64,000 bases of DNA from Tulasnella sp. 424 (lineage: Eukaryota; Basidiomycota; Agaricomycetes; Cantharellales; Tulasnellaceae), in the NCBI GenBank assembly GCA_019633425.1, contig WSUB01000025.1, positions 186,001-250,000 of the forward strand, in the 5' to 3' direction. Numbering within the stretch: position 1 is the stretch's first letter; every line of letters begins with the position of its first letter. This document shows positions 51,900 to 62,710 of the stretch, one piece after another. The position numbers and the translations under genes were made by a program. The notes under the pieces are model-generated. The model had not been told where the DNA came from and searched no databases. It was given only the letters and a program-made list of their open reading frames with translations.

Positions 51900-54800
51900 A
51901 TGAACAAGAAGGACTCTTCGTTCCCAATAGCATCTTTGGGTCGCTCAATAGGAGCTCGCTTACAAGGATCTTCGGACTCACTCTCGCACCCGCTCCTATC
52001 TTCGTCCTCACAACCTAGCGCGACACTTCAACCTGCACAGCAACAGCAGCAGCACAACCGAAAGGGCTCAGACCAGATACAGGATCCACTCAACCTGGGA
52101 GCAGCACCCAAATATGTACCATACACTCCGCGTCACCGACCTCCTCCGTCTTCGCCTACGACTTCAACGTCGGTCCAGACTTCCGTAACGACGACGCATG
52201 GTCCCCTGGGCGGTGCAACCGGGAAACTCCAAATACAGAACATGAAGGCCGCGGCTCAAGGGCTTGGGCTGGGTAATTTTAGTATTGGGGCAGCGATGCT
52301 GGAGCACTTTGTCGAGGGCGAGCTAGGCAAATGGACCGAAGCGTGGAACCTCATTACGACCGGGAAGGCAAGTCGGTCAATTCACTACCAATCTTGATGT
52401 TACTAAGGATGTGACCACATTTTCGACAGGCTACATTGCTTTTACCTGCGCAAGATCTTTCGGGGAGCCTTGACTTGTCGTTGGGCTTCATTCGGGACCA
52501 TGTCGTGTTTTGTAATGGCCCCTCCGCACACCCTACACCTTTGGTTACCCTATCTGGACTCAGAGGGATTGTCGAAGGGTACGTTGACGTCTGTCTAGCT
52601 TACCGCAAAGAATGTGAATTAGAACCTCTCTTGGAACAGAAACCAACTTAGCCTTCGCTCGACTATTCCAACATCCTCCGCATTTTTCAACAGTCTGATC
52701 AACCAATCTACGCGTTCGTCGACTCTGATAGCTGCGCCACCATTAGCCCACCCCATCAGTCCCATTCAATCCACACCTTACCCTACGTTCTCACTACCCA
52801 ACTATTCTGCTAACCTTCCATGCCCGCAACGAGCGATCCCTGCTATGCCTCCACCACTCCCGCCTCGCTCGCTTGGGAAAGTGGCGACCGGCACCGCGTC
52901 CCCCCTTACGCCGGGTTCGAGGCTTAATCCTTTTGCATCCTTGTCACTCTTTGGTCGGAGTCCGTCTACTACTACGCCATCGACTCCTCCGACATCCACG
53001 GTGTCGCTTCCTCCAAGACCTCCATCTCCCCAGCCCTCTATTTCAAGTGCCGACTCTGCAGCAAAGCCACCAGACGTGTTCCAAATCTCCGTCTTCGTTA
53101 TCGATCGGCCTATTAAGCGAAAACAAGTGTTGAAGGAGATACAACGTGCGACCAAAGCTCAGATCAAGGATACCCTTGGAAGTCAGGGAGCAAACTTACC
53201 AAACTGGATGGTCACTCGTGTTGCGGATTTCGCCGCTGTCCTGAACGAGCTTTACTTTGCGCCGCATCTCCAAGCCGAAGAAGGGGAAGCTAGCGCAGAG
53301 GGCGATTCGGGGTCCATTAGGTCTTTGCGTCTAGCCACGCAGTCGAAAGATTGGACGCCAGATCTTTCAACCCCCGCGTCGACTTCCTCCAGTTTCCAAG
53401 CCTTTTTCACAGCCTTGGAAGAAGACATAACAACATATTACGGCGCCTCGGGAAGTCCTACGTCGTTCGTTGGACCTGCCAAGCAGAGGCAGGCGACTTC
53501 GTCATCCATCGAGACAGAGAAACCGATCCATTCTCGTCAAGGATCGCTCATGTCTATGGAGGCGAATGGTGAGACGGACGAGAACAAAAGAGCTCAGATG
53601 AGAGAGAAGAAGATCAAAGAAACGATGGACATGATCGAACGAGTTATCTGCTCTCTCTTCTATGACCGACTGTTTGCTCCGGAAGGCTCGGACGACAGGT
53701 CTCATGATGAAGCCCTAGCTAGTAGGGTAGCCGCCCTACATATGCTGGACCTTGCTTTAGAGCATCTCGGAGTTGACGTCGGGAATGCAGGGACAGCTGG
53801 CGTCGATCGGGTGGCACAAGCTGTCGGGAAAGGTGGGGCTCGTCCAAATGAACTCGATCAAGCTCGTTGACTCTTATTGATTGCAGAACTCCAACGCTTG
53901 GAGGATCCATTTTGCCGCGCTCCTGGAGAAAAGGCAGCCATTTTGGTTGCGGCACATAAAGTCATCGTCGGTTCGTGCAGTCTGGCCCCGCTAAATGGCA
54001 TGATCGCATCTAATAGCTACACCAGACGGACTCGGAAAGCTTCCCCCGATCAAGCTGAAGCCCGACTCAGCCCCCGAACCCGTGGTGGATACTGACAAGA
54101 CTCCCCGAGCACCAACGTTCCCTGATTCGGTGACTCAATACAAGGCTGCATCCCCACTGCCCACGATTCGGACACTTGAACCCGACGCGGCAGTAGATAC
54201 CCCCTTGCAGCCCGCTCCCGTTCCGGCCTCTGCGACCAGCGAAACCCAGGTCGCGTCGGTCTCCAGTACAACGCCTTCGATAACCGACGCTAGTCTCAAA
54301 TCCTCCGACACGGCAGCGACAAGTACAGTACCGAGTGACGATGTTCTTGCGACTACGCCCTCTGAAAACACGACTCCGGTGTCGTCCGATCTCCTGATAC
54401 CAATCCTCATCTACTCTGTTGTCAAATCCAACCCGACCCAGTTGGTTTCGCACGTGTTATACGTGGAACGGTATAGGCGTCACTCGGCGGCGGGGGGAGA
54501 GGAAGGGTTCTGCTTGATTAACGTTATGGCGGTGGCTGATTTCCTCGAAAACGTGGACATGGAGGCCCTAGGGCTGGCAGAGACAGATCGCGTTAGGTTG
54601 GTTGACGTTTTACCAAGTGGCTTGATCGTCGTTAACCACCCCACACGCAGCGTCCACGAACTCGAACCTATACCAATACCTGTTGACGCGACGGCCCTGG
54701 TCCAGCCTACAGCAGCCGAAATGAATCTTTCGGCGCGACTCCGCGGGAAGGTGGAGCAACAAGTCGGCGAGCTTGCAGGATCGGCCAATAAAGTCTTCAC

Positions 54801-55634
54801 TGGAGTAGTCGACTCAGGTTTCTCCGCTTTGCGTGGATTTCTGGGTGGGGACCAGAATGCCGCAACTCAAGCAGTCCAAGCGGCCCCAGCAGACGCCACG
54901 AAACAGAGCCCTCGACAAGGCTTTGGGTTACTCCGTCGAGCCAGCGGATTTTCCATTGCCAGTGTTGCGGCAAGCCTTCCCGTTAGCCGGCGTATACGCT
55001 CAAGTTCTGTTGGGACTTCCCTTACGGCGGAAGAGACGGGCCAGCAAATGGTTGAAGTACCTAGCCGACCTGGATCTGTCCGTTCAGGTGCGGCGGATGA
55101 GTTAAGTGATGAGGAGACGAGTAGCAGCCAGCTAGACAGCGACGAGGAGAGCGGGAGCGACGAGGAAGAAGGGATGGGTGCGAGGAGCGATGTTCGAAGC
55201 ATCCGGAGCTTCGGGTCGATGATGTCGGAAGCAAAAGAAGAAGCCAAACAACGAAAGAGTCTGAGCGATCGGTTAGCCAACGTTTCACGTCTTGGAATTG
55301 CTGGGAGTCCGAGTAGGGAGGGAAGCTTACGGAAGGTATGCGCTAACACTTCCTTGTTTGAGATGATTTAGAATAACAAGGTTTGACCTAGCCGTCTCCC
55401 CCACCTTCAAGACCAGCGAGTTTGCTACTGTCTCCGAAAAGCGTTCCGATCGTGCTAACTCACGAGCCGCCCACGGCCTTACCCCCAATTGCGCCCCCAA
55501 CGCAACGTTTCTTAGACTGCCACCCGAACGATTTGAAAATTGGAGAAATCCCGGCGCTGCTCGAAGAGTATCGTCGGATGGTAACCGCATTACGCACTCG
55601 GGGCGCTTTCGAAGGCACGGAGTTCGGTCGATGA
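51900..55634 (+). CDS. VPS9-domain Rab5-type guanine nucleotide exchange factor
   Basis: Six exons, 51900-52367, 52430-52578, 52652-53832, 53887-53970, 54026-55335 and 55392-55634, encode 1144 residues. VPS9 domains activate Rab5/Vps21 GTPases on endosomes. A helical bundle precedes the domain (MIERVICSLFYDRLFAP, SRVAALHMLDLALEHLG). The VPS9 core near 54390-54560 reads LLIPILIYSVVKSNPTQLVS, HVLYVERYRRH and GFCLINVMAVADFLENVDM, with the usual Pro, Asp and Tyr positions. N-terminal and middle linkers are long and disordered. The exon 1 donor is GC rather than GT (AAG, then GCAAGT at 52368); no nearby GT restores the frame. The fungal relatives are Muk1 or Vps9. The architecture with a long N-terminus and no visible CUE domain fits neither exactly, so no symbol is given. 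Confidence 0.85.
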
Positions 55635-55748
55635 AGCCGCACCGCAATGCAAGGGACGCTGTTTGGTTGCGCTGGCGAATAAAGATCGTTGTAGTAATAC
55701 ATACAATATGATGGACATCGAGAGAAGCATGGAAAGCAAGACTGGGTG

Positions 55749-58562
55749 TCATGACGGTCGCGTGGCTTGCTTCTTTGCGGTTCCCAACGTCGTGTTGTTG
55801 ACCTAGCCAGGCAATTTCGTCAGACCAAGGAAAATGTACAAACGTAAGCGGAAACAAACCTTGGTTGCAAATCTCAACGAACAGATAGACTCCCCTAAGC
55901 TAGAGGCCAGGGGCGACACATTAACGAACATCTGCAGATCGGTTAGAGGACTTCCGATGCGTGTATGGCTGATGCGACATACGAGGGTTTTAGAGTTCCC
56001 ACTAAGGCTATTTTGGAGTAGGTAAGTAAGCTAAATACGAATAATGTCAGTGCTTGGAGAATTCGGCCCATGATATCTCGCCCACTTTTGAATTGCGGTA
56101 TGGAATGTGTTTATCGCCCGCGGAGCCTTTTTCACCCAATGCGGCAATGACATCACCAAGAGCACTGAGACCTATTGAAGTGGGTGTGTCAGGTCTGTAC
56201 GCTGTTCCAAGGCATGTAAACTTACTCTTGTTGATAGCTTGTGTTTCCTTCAGGCGGTCTTTATGGTTCGAAGCGCCGCTCTCCTTGAGCCGCTCAGATC
56301 CTGCCAGGTCAACGAGATTGAGGCACCCTTCGGATGTCTCGCCTGACGTGTCGTTAGTCCCAATGATCCGCAGGGTGAAAACAGAATGCGAGCGAGACGA
56401 TCGTTCGTTCATCAGAGTTGCGTGCACTGTCCGGCGGGATTGTGCCAGGTTCAGGAGATTCTGTACTTGGTCCGGACTACGGAGAGGGTCTATGTCGAAG
56501 ATCAGGCTATTGAAAGACAATAGTTCTTAGAATGGAACTTACAAACAACCGCGTCTGTAACAGTGGTTCTGCCATTTTTGTCGTGCTTGATTTCGTGTTT
56601 CCCGTCATTTCCCTTTCCGAGCAGGTCCACAATTGTTTCATTGTACTAGCAGGGAGGTAATATGGGAAGCCCCGATAGACTTGAACGACTCTCGAACTCA
56701 CAATCTCGAGGAACTGGCCTTCCATCTTATACGACCACCCCTTCTTCTGTAGCTGCTGAGCGACCTGGAAGACGTGACGAACAGCACGCGGTATCATTCC
56801 TCGAGCGTCTTCGGTCTAAAATCGCTGGGAATTAGGCATGCTCCATCGCGACGGTAGTGGACAATCACTAACCGGACCTCCTTCCATCGTGAACGACTTC
56901 CCAGACCTGCAGCCAGTTCGTCAACGACGTAAGGGGTAGGTTGATTGAACGGTGCTTACCCCGTTTGACCGTACGCAAAAATGCATATGTTGTACCCATC
57001 AATACAAGATTGAACCAAGTGGGATATCTCTTCGAACACCTCAAGCTGAGACGACCGAGGTTCAAAAACGCGATCAAATGAAAATGGAAGAATGGTGTCG
57101 CGGGTGTATCCCATCGCAGTCTCAGTAGTGCTCGAGACCACAATCTCTTTGTGTTCTCTCTTGTCCGGAAAATTGATAGACGCTAACCCGTCTGAACTAT
57201 TTTGCTCGTGGACTGGGTAACGGAGTTTAGAAGAGAGCACTGTTGAAACCCTGCGATAGGCGTACCTAGTGCGGGCCGGACGCGACAGAATACACGAATG
57301 TTGCCCTACGTTTGACGCGTTAGGCGCAATGCTTGTGCTGCAGCAAGAAGAACTGACCTTAAGCTCCTGGATTTGATTGTGGAGCTTTCGACGAAGACTT
57401 TCTGCTTCCATCAACTCGTTTTCAAGTTCCTCGGCCCGAGCTTTGGCTGCCTGGAGCTCGGCCGTCAATCTGGCTTTACTGCTAAGTTGAGCCTGACCCT
57501 CGGAAGAGAGAGCTTCATATTTTGTCTCCAATGCATTGAATTGCGTTTTGAGCAGAACGTGGGCATTTGACTGTTCAGACACCGCGTTCTATCGTCCAGG
57601 ACGTCAGCGAGGTGCGTTCCCTCAGACGTTTAGCACGAATTGACACACCTTGAGCGCCCGAACTGTATCCCGCTCACGAGATAGATCGTCTCCTAGCTCA
57701 CGCAATGCAGTTCTGCCTTCTTCAAGCTCTCTCTCTTTACGAGCATTTTCTAAGCGCAGGTCTTGAATTTCGCGGGCATGGCGCCGTTTCAGGTCATCTA
57801 ATTCGTCTGCTGCCGCGATCATTCCTCGTCGAATTTCTGACCCTGAACCTTTGAGTTTCGTCTCCACCTCAAATTTGAAAGCTTCCAAATCCGCCTCTGT
57901 AGCAGTGGAGCAGTTTAGTTGATTCATCCGGTGAGGACGAAGACGGAGGAACAGCCGGCTCACTGGTAGCTCTGTCTGCCTCGAGGATGGAGGTCAAGGT
58001 TCCCCCTTGTTGCCCGAGCTCGCCGACGTCTTCTTCCATCTGGATTAAGCATTGTTAGAAATAGCGTTGCTTTCGGTCGAATTTGCTTACCACCGTCGGA
58101 ATTGGTCTTGGATATGAACCCGAGGTGGACCTCTTGATACCACTACGGCCCAACGTTGGTTCGGCGTTTGCCCGGCGACCGTTTACGATTCCAGTGACGG
58201 GTCGAGACTTAGGTGGCTCGCTACCAGCGCGTGCTCCACGCCCTAACGTGCTTTGTGAGTTCTTGGCTTTGAGGGGGGCGCGGTTGGAAGTCGATGCTGG
58301 CAGTGGTTTGATAGGCCGTACAGCGGGAGCTGCTGCAATACCCGTGCGGCTAGCTGGCCGTGTTGGATCGGCAGCATTCTCCTTTGCAGGTACTTTGGAC
58401 GGGCCGGATATGTCTTCGGATGCCTTTCGTTTGAGATTGGTAGCTGGCGGTGCTGCGTGCGGTAACGGTAGCCTTGACTGCAGGATTATAGGTCAGACAT
58501 AAACCGACTGAAATAGGATATTCTGCTATTTGAGTGCTACCTTTGGGTCTTGAGATGCCATT
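55749..58562 (-). CDS. Kinesin-14 (Kar3/Ncd-type, C-terminal motor)
   Basis: Minus-end-directed microtubule motor used in spindle assembly and nuclear fusion. Start at 58562 (MASQDPK, then an intron). The basic, Ser/Pro-rich tail (to about 58090) is followed by coiled coil (about 57960-57365: [40 protein letters not shown]). The motor starts [13 protein letters not shown], the neck-motor junction typical of kinesin-14. The P-loop reads GQTGSGKS, split by an intron after GQTG, where most kinesins have GKT. Switch I is [11 protein letters not shown] and switch II DLAGSER. After three late introns the motor ends [37 protein letters not shown] and [16 protein letters not shown], with the stop at 55749. 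The motor being at the C-terminus defines the class. Confidence 0.94.
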
Positions 58563-58763
58563 CGCGAGAGAGATGTGGATGAAGACCTCGAGCTTACTGG
58601 TCGACTTTGGAATGTCCCGTTCAACTGTTTGTTTCGCAACAGGGTCACGTGCCTGGTTTCTGCTGACTAAGGGCGGCGTCGCACAGATCCTTCACACAGA
58701 GAACACCGTGTCATCGGATTTAGGTCTCTATTGCAATTCTGCCCGACCTCAAGATTCTGAACA
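58563..58763. promoter_or_regulatory. Divergent promoter of kinesin-14 and eL37
   Basis: Only 201 bp separate the two start codons. A short CAGATCC and T-rich pieces are present, but I recognise no named element. It must drive a strongly expressed ribosomal protein gene and a motor gene that is normally cell-cycle regulated. Confidence 0.4.
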
Positions 58764-59538
58764 ATGGTGAGCATTCGGTTTAGTCCGACAAGACGGCTGG
58801 GATAGTCGCAATCAATGGAAGCGATGAAAGAGCCGGAGTTCGTCGTTCGTTTGGAAGGAGAGGAAGATATTTGCTAGGCTCGACGGTCGCGTCCAGCTGA
58901 ATGATGATCCCAGCCGTCTTGTCGAAGTATAACCTGTCACATCTGTACTAACACATATTATGCTGCTTTAGACGAAAGGTTCGATTGTCCGGAAGAGCTA
59001 GGTATACCGCCGTGCTCACTGCTCTTTTTACTCTCATTCGTGCATAGGTACTTCCTCCTTCGGGTAAGTCGGCACCTTCGATTAATGCAACGTCCCCCGT
59101 ATTGATGAACCTTGTGTAGTGGTCGACGAACGAAGTCGCATGACCTTTGCAAGCGATGCGGTAAACGCGGCTGGCATAAGCAACACCACCGTATGTTCTT
59201 TATTTTGCAACGGCTTTAAGAATGTTCCGCCCAACCCATCCTTTTGCAGAATGTGCTTCTTGCGGCTACCCCCGCGCTAAGACCCGATCATATGGGTGGT
59301 CTGTAAAGGCTAAGCGGAGACGAACCACTGGCACTGGCCGTATGCGCTATCTGAAGACCGTCTACAGGCGGTTCAACACTGGCTTCAAGTGCGTTACCTT
59401 GTTAATCATCCCTGCTTTCGGATAGGAAACTGACGAATCTCTATATTACTGTTTACAAGGGAGGACGGTGTTGCTATCAAGCCTCGCAAGAAGAGACCAT
59501 CGACCCGGAAGGCAGCAGAGCCGGCAGCCTCCTCGTAA
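58764..59538 (+). CDS. RPL37: Ribosomal protein eL37, six exons including a 7-nt microexon
   Basis: Zinc-binding protein of the large ribosomal subunit. Exons: 58764-58766 (ATG only), 58972-58978, 59048-59063, 59120-59190, 59250-59388 and 59460-59538, giving 104 residues. The spliced start reads [20 protein letters not shown], then [20 protein letters not shown], then [20 protein letters not shown] and TGRMRYL, matching eL37 throughout. Zinc ligands are CKRC and CASC. The exon ACGAAAG supplies Thr, Lys and the first base of Gly, which is required to make the universal MTKGTSSFG. Intron 1 contains an 18-bp perfect inverted repeat and a TACTAAC branch sequence just before the microexon. The last acceptor (59459) is AAG. 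The C-terminus carries a basic extension ([16 protein letters not shown]). A Lys normally following SFG is Gly here. Confidence 0.9.
58786..58803 (+). repeat. Left arm of intronic inverted repeat
   Basis: Eighteen bases that are the exact reverse complement of 58907-58924, inside the first intron of eL37. In RNA the two arms would form a perfect 18-bp stem closing a loop of about 103 nt. The pairing is seen directly; its role is inferred. Confidence 0.95.
58907..58924 (+). repeat. Right arm of intronic inverted repeat
   Basis: Partner of 58786-58803. It lies about 20 bases before the TACTAAC branch sequence. A stem here would bring the donor at 58767 within about 40-60 nt of the branch point. 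Confidence 0.95.
58946..58952 (+). promoter_or_regulatory. Branch-point sequence TACTAAC in eL37 intron 1
   Basis: A perfect match to the yeast-type branch-site consensus, about 20 bases upstream of the TAG acceptor at 58969-58971. It supports the microexon acceptor call. Confidence 0.75.
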
Positions 59539-59924
59539 ACCAGTCACAGCATCTTTGCCCGTTCTTCAGCATATTGGTATACTCTGTATTTCTGTCTCTA
59601 TCTGTGCACGCTGTCGTCTTCAAAATCATCGCGTCGGCCTCGCCTGCACGCTTCATTCTGTCATCCATACAGCCATGTTGCGCTATGCCACTGTTTTCAC
59701 CATATGCCGTTGCGCTTCGCAGTGTTCGGAACCTACGAATCACAAGCTGATACCTCATAAGGATATTGTGAAACGCTCAATAGCTGCTGTTCTTAATTAG
59801 CGTTCGTGTGAAGGACAGGGTTCTATTCCTCATCAGCCGTGTGGGATTAGTGCGGAACATCCCTTTCGGCCTCTTACGTCCTTGAATTCAACCACCACCT
59901 TTGGAGTACCAACGGTTAAATTCT
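59539..59924. other. Intergenic region
   Basis: About 386 bases between the eL37 stop and the next start on the same strand. It presumably holds the eL37 3' end and the next promoter. The open frame visible on the minus strand here has no recognisable content. Confidence 0.45.
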
Positions 59925-60900
59925 ATGAACCCTTCCACTGCAGACCCCGAAAGCTTGACGATCAGGTCTCACGCTGTTGCGGAATTGGCCATAAATACGT
60001 TTGGTGGCTTCTTCCCAAGGTCGGTGGTCGCTGACCAAACGATTCACACAGCCGTCATTCATTGATAGCAATATGCTTCAGCGCCGAGTTCCTAGATGGA
60101 TACACCGGAAGAACCAGTTCCAATCCAACAGAGAGACTTGAGTCGATCGCTCAAGAACGGCAGCAATTGTTGCGGAGGCACGCCAAACAGAAAGAAGCCC
60201 TTTTAGAACAGCAGAGCAAAGAATTACATCGTGCCCAAGCATTCTTTAATGGAGCCGCTGATCCAGAAAACTTTGGGTATGAAGGGAAGCAAATACCGAA
60301 ACCTGTACACGACGCTCGCGCGGTTAGTCCCGCCACCCGCTATTCAGTTGAATCCGTCTGACTGCCATCGCTAGCTTGCTCCGGCAAACGCCAGAAACGA
60401 AGTCAATCTGCTATTGGCTTCCCAGGGTCGACTTTTAGCCAAAGTGGTAGAAGTGCAACGACAGGATCTGACGCGGTTAAAGAACCTGAAAGAAAACACC
60501 CAAGCCGAGATATCGAGCACCGAGAACTCGCTCCGGTCCGGCAGTAGATTTCCAGCTTCAGAATGGGAGTTCGACTTGCTGATCAATCAAGTGAACCCTC
60601 AACACGGCACTCAGGTGGCTCAGTACCTTTCGACCGACGATGAAGCGGCGAGAAAGGTCATTTTCAGCCTCGCTCACCAATCAGGAAGACAGTGGACAGA
60701 AGCCGCGACAATGCCATTGAGAACTTTGTACTCACAGAGTGTACGTATTCCTTCATATCGCGCTGAGCGTTGCGGATGAATCGGTATTTTGCTCTCTGTA
60801 GGCGGAATTCCGCGCCAAGGTCTTGGACACTCTCAAACCCAAGGATTCTGCAACCACCCACGGACACCGCACCACCGTGACTTCTCTCATGATACCATAA
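59925..60900 (+). CDS. Unnamed coiled-coil protein
   Basis: Multi-exon gene starting at 59925 (MNPSTADPESLTIRSHAVAE, then LAINTFGG). An early intron joins to a frame reading FLDGYTGRTSSNPTERLESI. The next segment is a strong coiled coil (AQERQQLLRRHAKQKEALLE, QQSKELHRAQAFFNG). After an intron near 60310-60370 comes ARNEVNLLLASQGRLLAKVV and QRQDLTRLKNLKENTQAEIS. A last intron (donor at about 60741) joins AEFRAKVLDTLKPKDSA, and the stop is at 60898-60900. I do not recognise the family. Length of about 250-260 residues and the paired helical segments suggest a small structural or complex-subunit protein. The exact first intron is uncertain because two acceptor choices both keep frame. The stop lies only 32 bp from the stop of the convergent WD gene. 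Confidence 0.65.
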
Positions 60901-60932
60901 ACGGCGTTCATAATTTATGCATGAATTTTAAC

Positions 60933-62584
60933 TTAATCAATGTCCATATGTTTCCGTCCTAATTCATACGACAAGACTCGTCTCCCCGCGGCGAGTTGCA
61001 AAATATCTGGGCCTTCAGTGGAGGTCGTGAGGCACATTGCCGGCACTGGGCTTGGAAACTCGCGATCCAATAGTGACCCATCAACCACGGTAGCCGGTGA
61101 CGCTTTCAACTGTTGCCCGGTCTGCATGTTCCAACAGCGGACCCGACAGTCAGCCCCTGCGGCGTAGAGATACCGGCCGTCTGGATCATGAGCTAGACCC
61201 TAAGGTCCAAACATCACTCGTCAATTGCGCCAAACGTTGGCTCGGGCGTAGACTCACCAGTCGTCTGGAAGTGTTGCAAACATTGCCAAAGTACTCGACG
61301 ATTGGAGTTGAAAGTCTGCCTGATTCTGACATCTGGCGCAAATCAAACAAACGAAGCTTCGAGAGCATAAGGCGTCCCCAAGTCAGGACTACATCGGGCT
61401 TGTATGGAGTTCCCTCACCTGCCCACTCCGCTTTCCTACAAAAAGTTGATTCGTTTGGGCCAATGACACATTGAGGACGGGATCAGGGTCTACTTGACCC
61501 AGGAGGCTGTCCGGCCTATCCTTGACCCTCATATCAACTCTAAAGACGCCTCCGTTTCTTACCCCGGCGTATACAATATCCTGCGGTCGAGTTAGATTGT
61601 GTTTGAGTCTATTACGGACAAACATACGGACCTTGTCTCGGCTCAAGGATAATGCATCGACTCCGAACCGGCGCTTGTCAACATTCAGTCGTTGTATGTC
61701 GTCTATATGAGCGATACCTCCCTCTGTGGCCAAAGTCAGAGCTCGCCCGTCAAAGGCAGAGTTCCAAATGTCGCGGATGGAGGGAAATGAAACGAAGAAG
61801 GTGTTGCTGAGGGTGGCGTAAGCGAACGTGAGTTACGGAAGCTTGGGAATGACTGACCCCATGGTGACGTCTTCCCTCGTGCCAATCAAAATCTGGGAGC
61901 GAGGATCAAGGGTCGTCACACTAGCAGATTAATCATGATTCTTGTTATCGGGTAAGCATGCAAGCACGTGGATGTAATCTCACACATAACGAATGCCCGC
62001 CATTTGTACGGATGTCACCTGCAGGCCCGTCAGACCGAGATACTTCATTTAGACACAATGAGGTGCTCACATCGCTAGGTAGCCTCATCTCTTCCCTCCA
62101 GCTGTTCGGGTACACTAGACTTGGTTCTGCGTTCTCCTGATAGGTGTAGATAGCTCCTCTGTCGTCCGCGACGACTAGATCGCTAGAGTTCGGTGAGGCG
62201 GCAAGGGCCACGAGTGGCGATGAATGAGGAACCAGCTCAGAGCGACGTAGGGTTGTAGATCCATATACGCTGTCTTGGGTTTGCCTAAAGGATTGACAGT
62301 TATTCGACCAGCGCGATTCTAATGAGAGTAGAGGGTCCATACGTGTGGAAGCGCCGACGAGCGCCGTAGGCGAAAGGATTGGATTTTAACCTCACTAGAT
62401 GTTGGTATGTACTCCCTCTGCGTGAGTGTTTCTGATGAGCAACCTGCGTGTCGACGGTGCCTTCTGGGCGAACTGGGGTCGTGGACGGCGTGGAGGTGCT
62501 TGAGGCAGGGGGACGCTTCCCAGGAAAATACCGTTTCTTCGTTAGGTCGTAGTAGAACCCAGGAAGTTCTTTGGGAGTTGCCAT
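60933..62584 (-). CDS. DCAF4-like WD-repeat protein
   Basis: Minus-strand multi-exon gene starting at 62584 with MATPKELPGFYYDLTKKRYF, the PGFYYD..K.RYF motif found at the start of DCAF4/WDR21 proteins, which are substrate receptors for CUL4-DDB1 ubiquitin ligases. Later exons read LVRLKSNPFAYGARRRFHTY, SSPLVALAASPNSSDLVVAD, then DRGAIYTYQ, DIVYAGVRNGGVFRVDMRVK, LLSKLRLFDLRQ-like blade sequence and DPDGRYLYAAGADCRVRCWN. The WD blades are diverged, as is usual for this family. The protein ends SYELGRKHMDID at 60933. Start codons of this gene and CWC27 are 126 bp apart and divergent. The ligase-adaptor role is inferred from the family; DDB1-binding residues were not checked. Confidence 0.72.
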
Positions 62585-62710
62585 GAGTGGTGTAGGTGTT
62601 GATTTCTGAGCCGACTGGACTGCGACATTAAATCGAGGCGAAAGTCTACGTAATGCGTGAGAGCTTTGTTTCGCGGCTCACACCGGCTGTTTACCACCAC
62701 CGACAAACAA

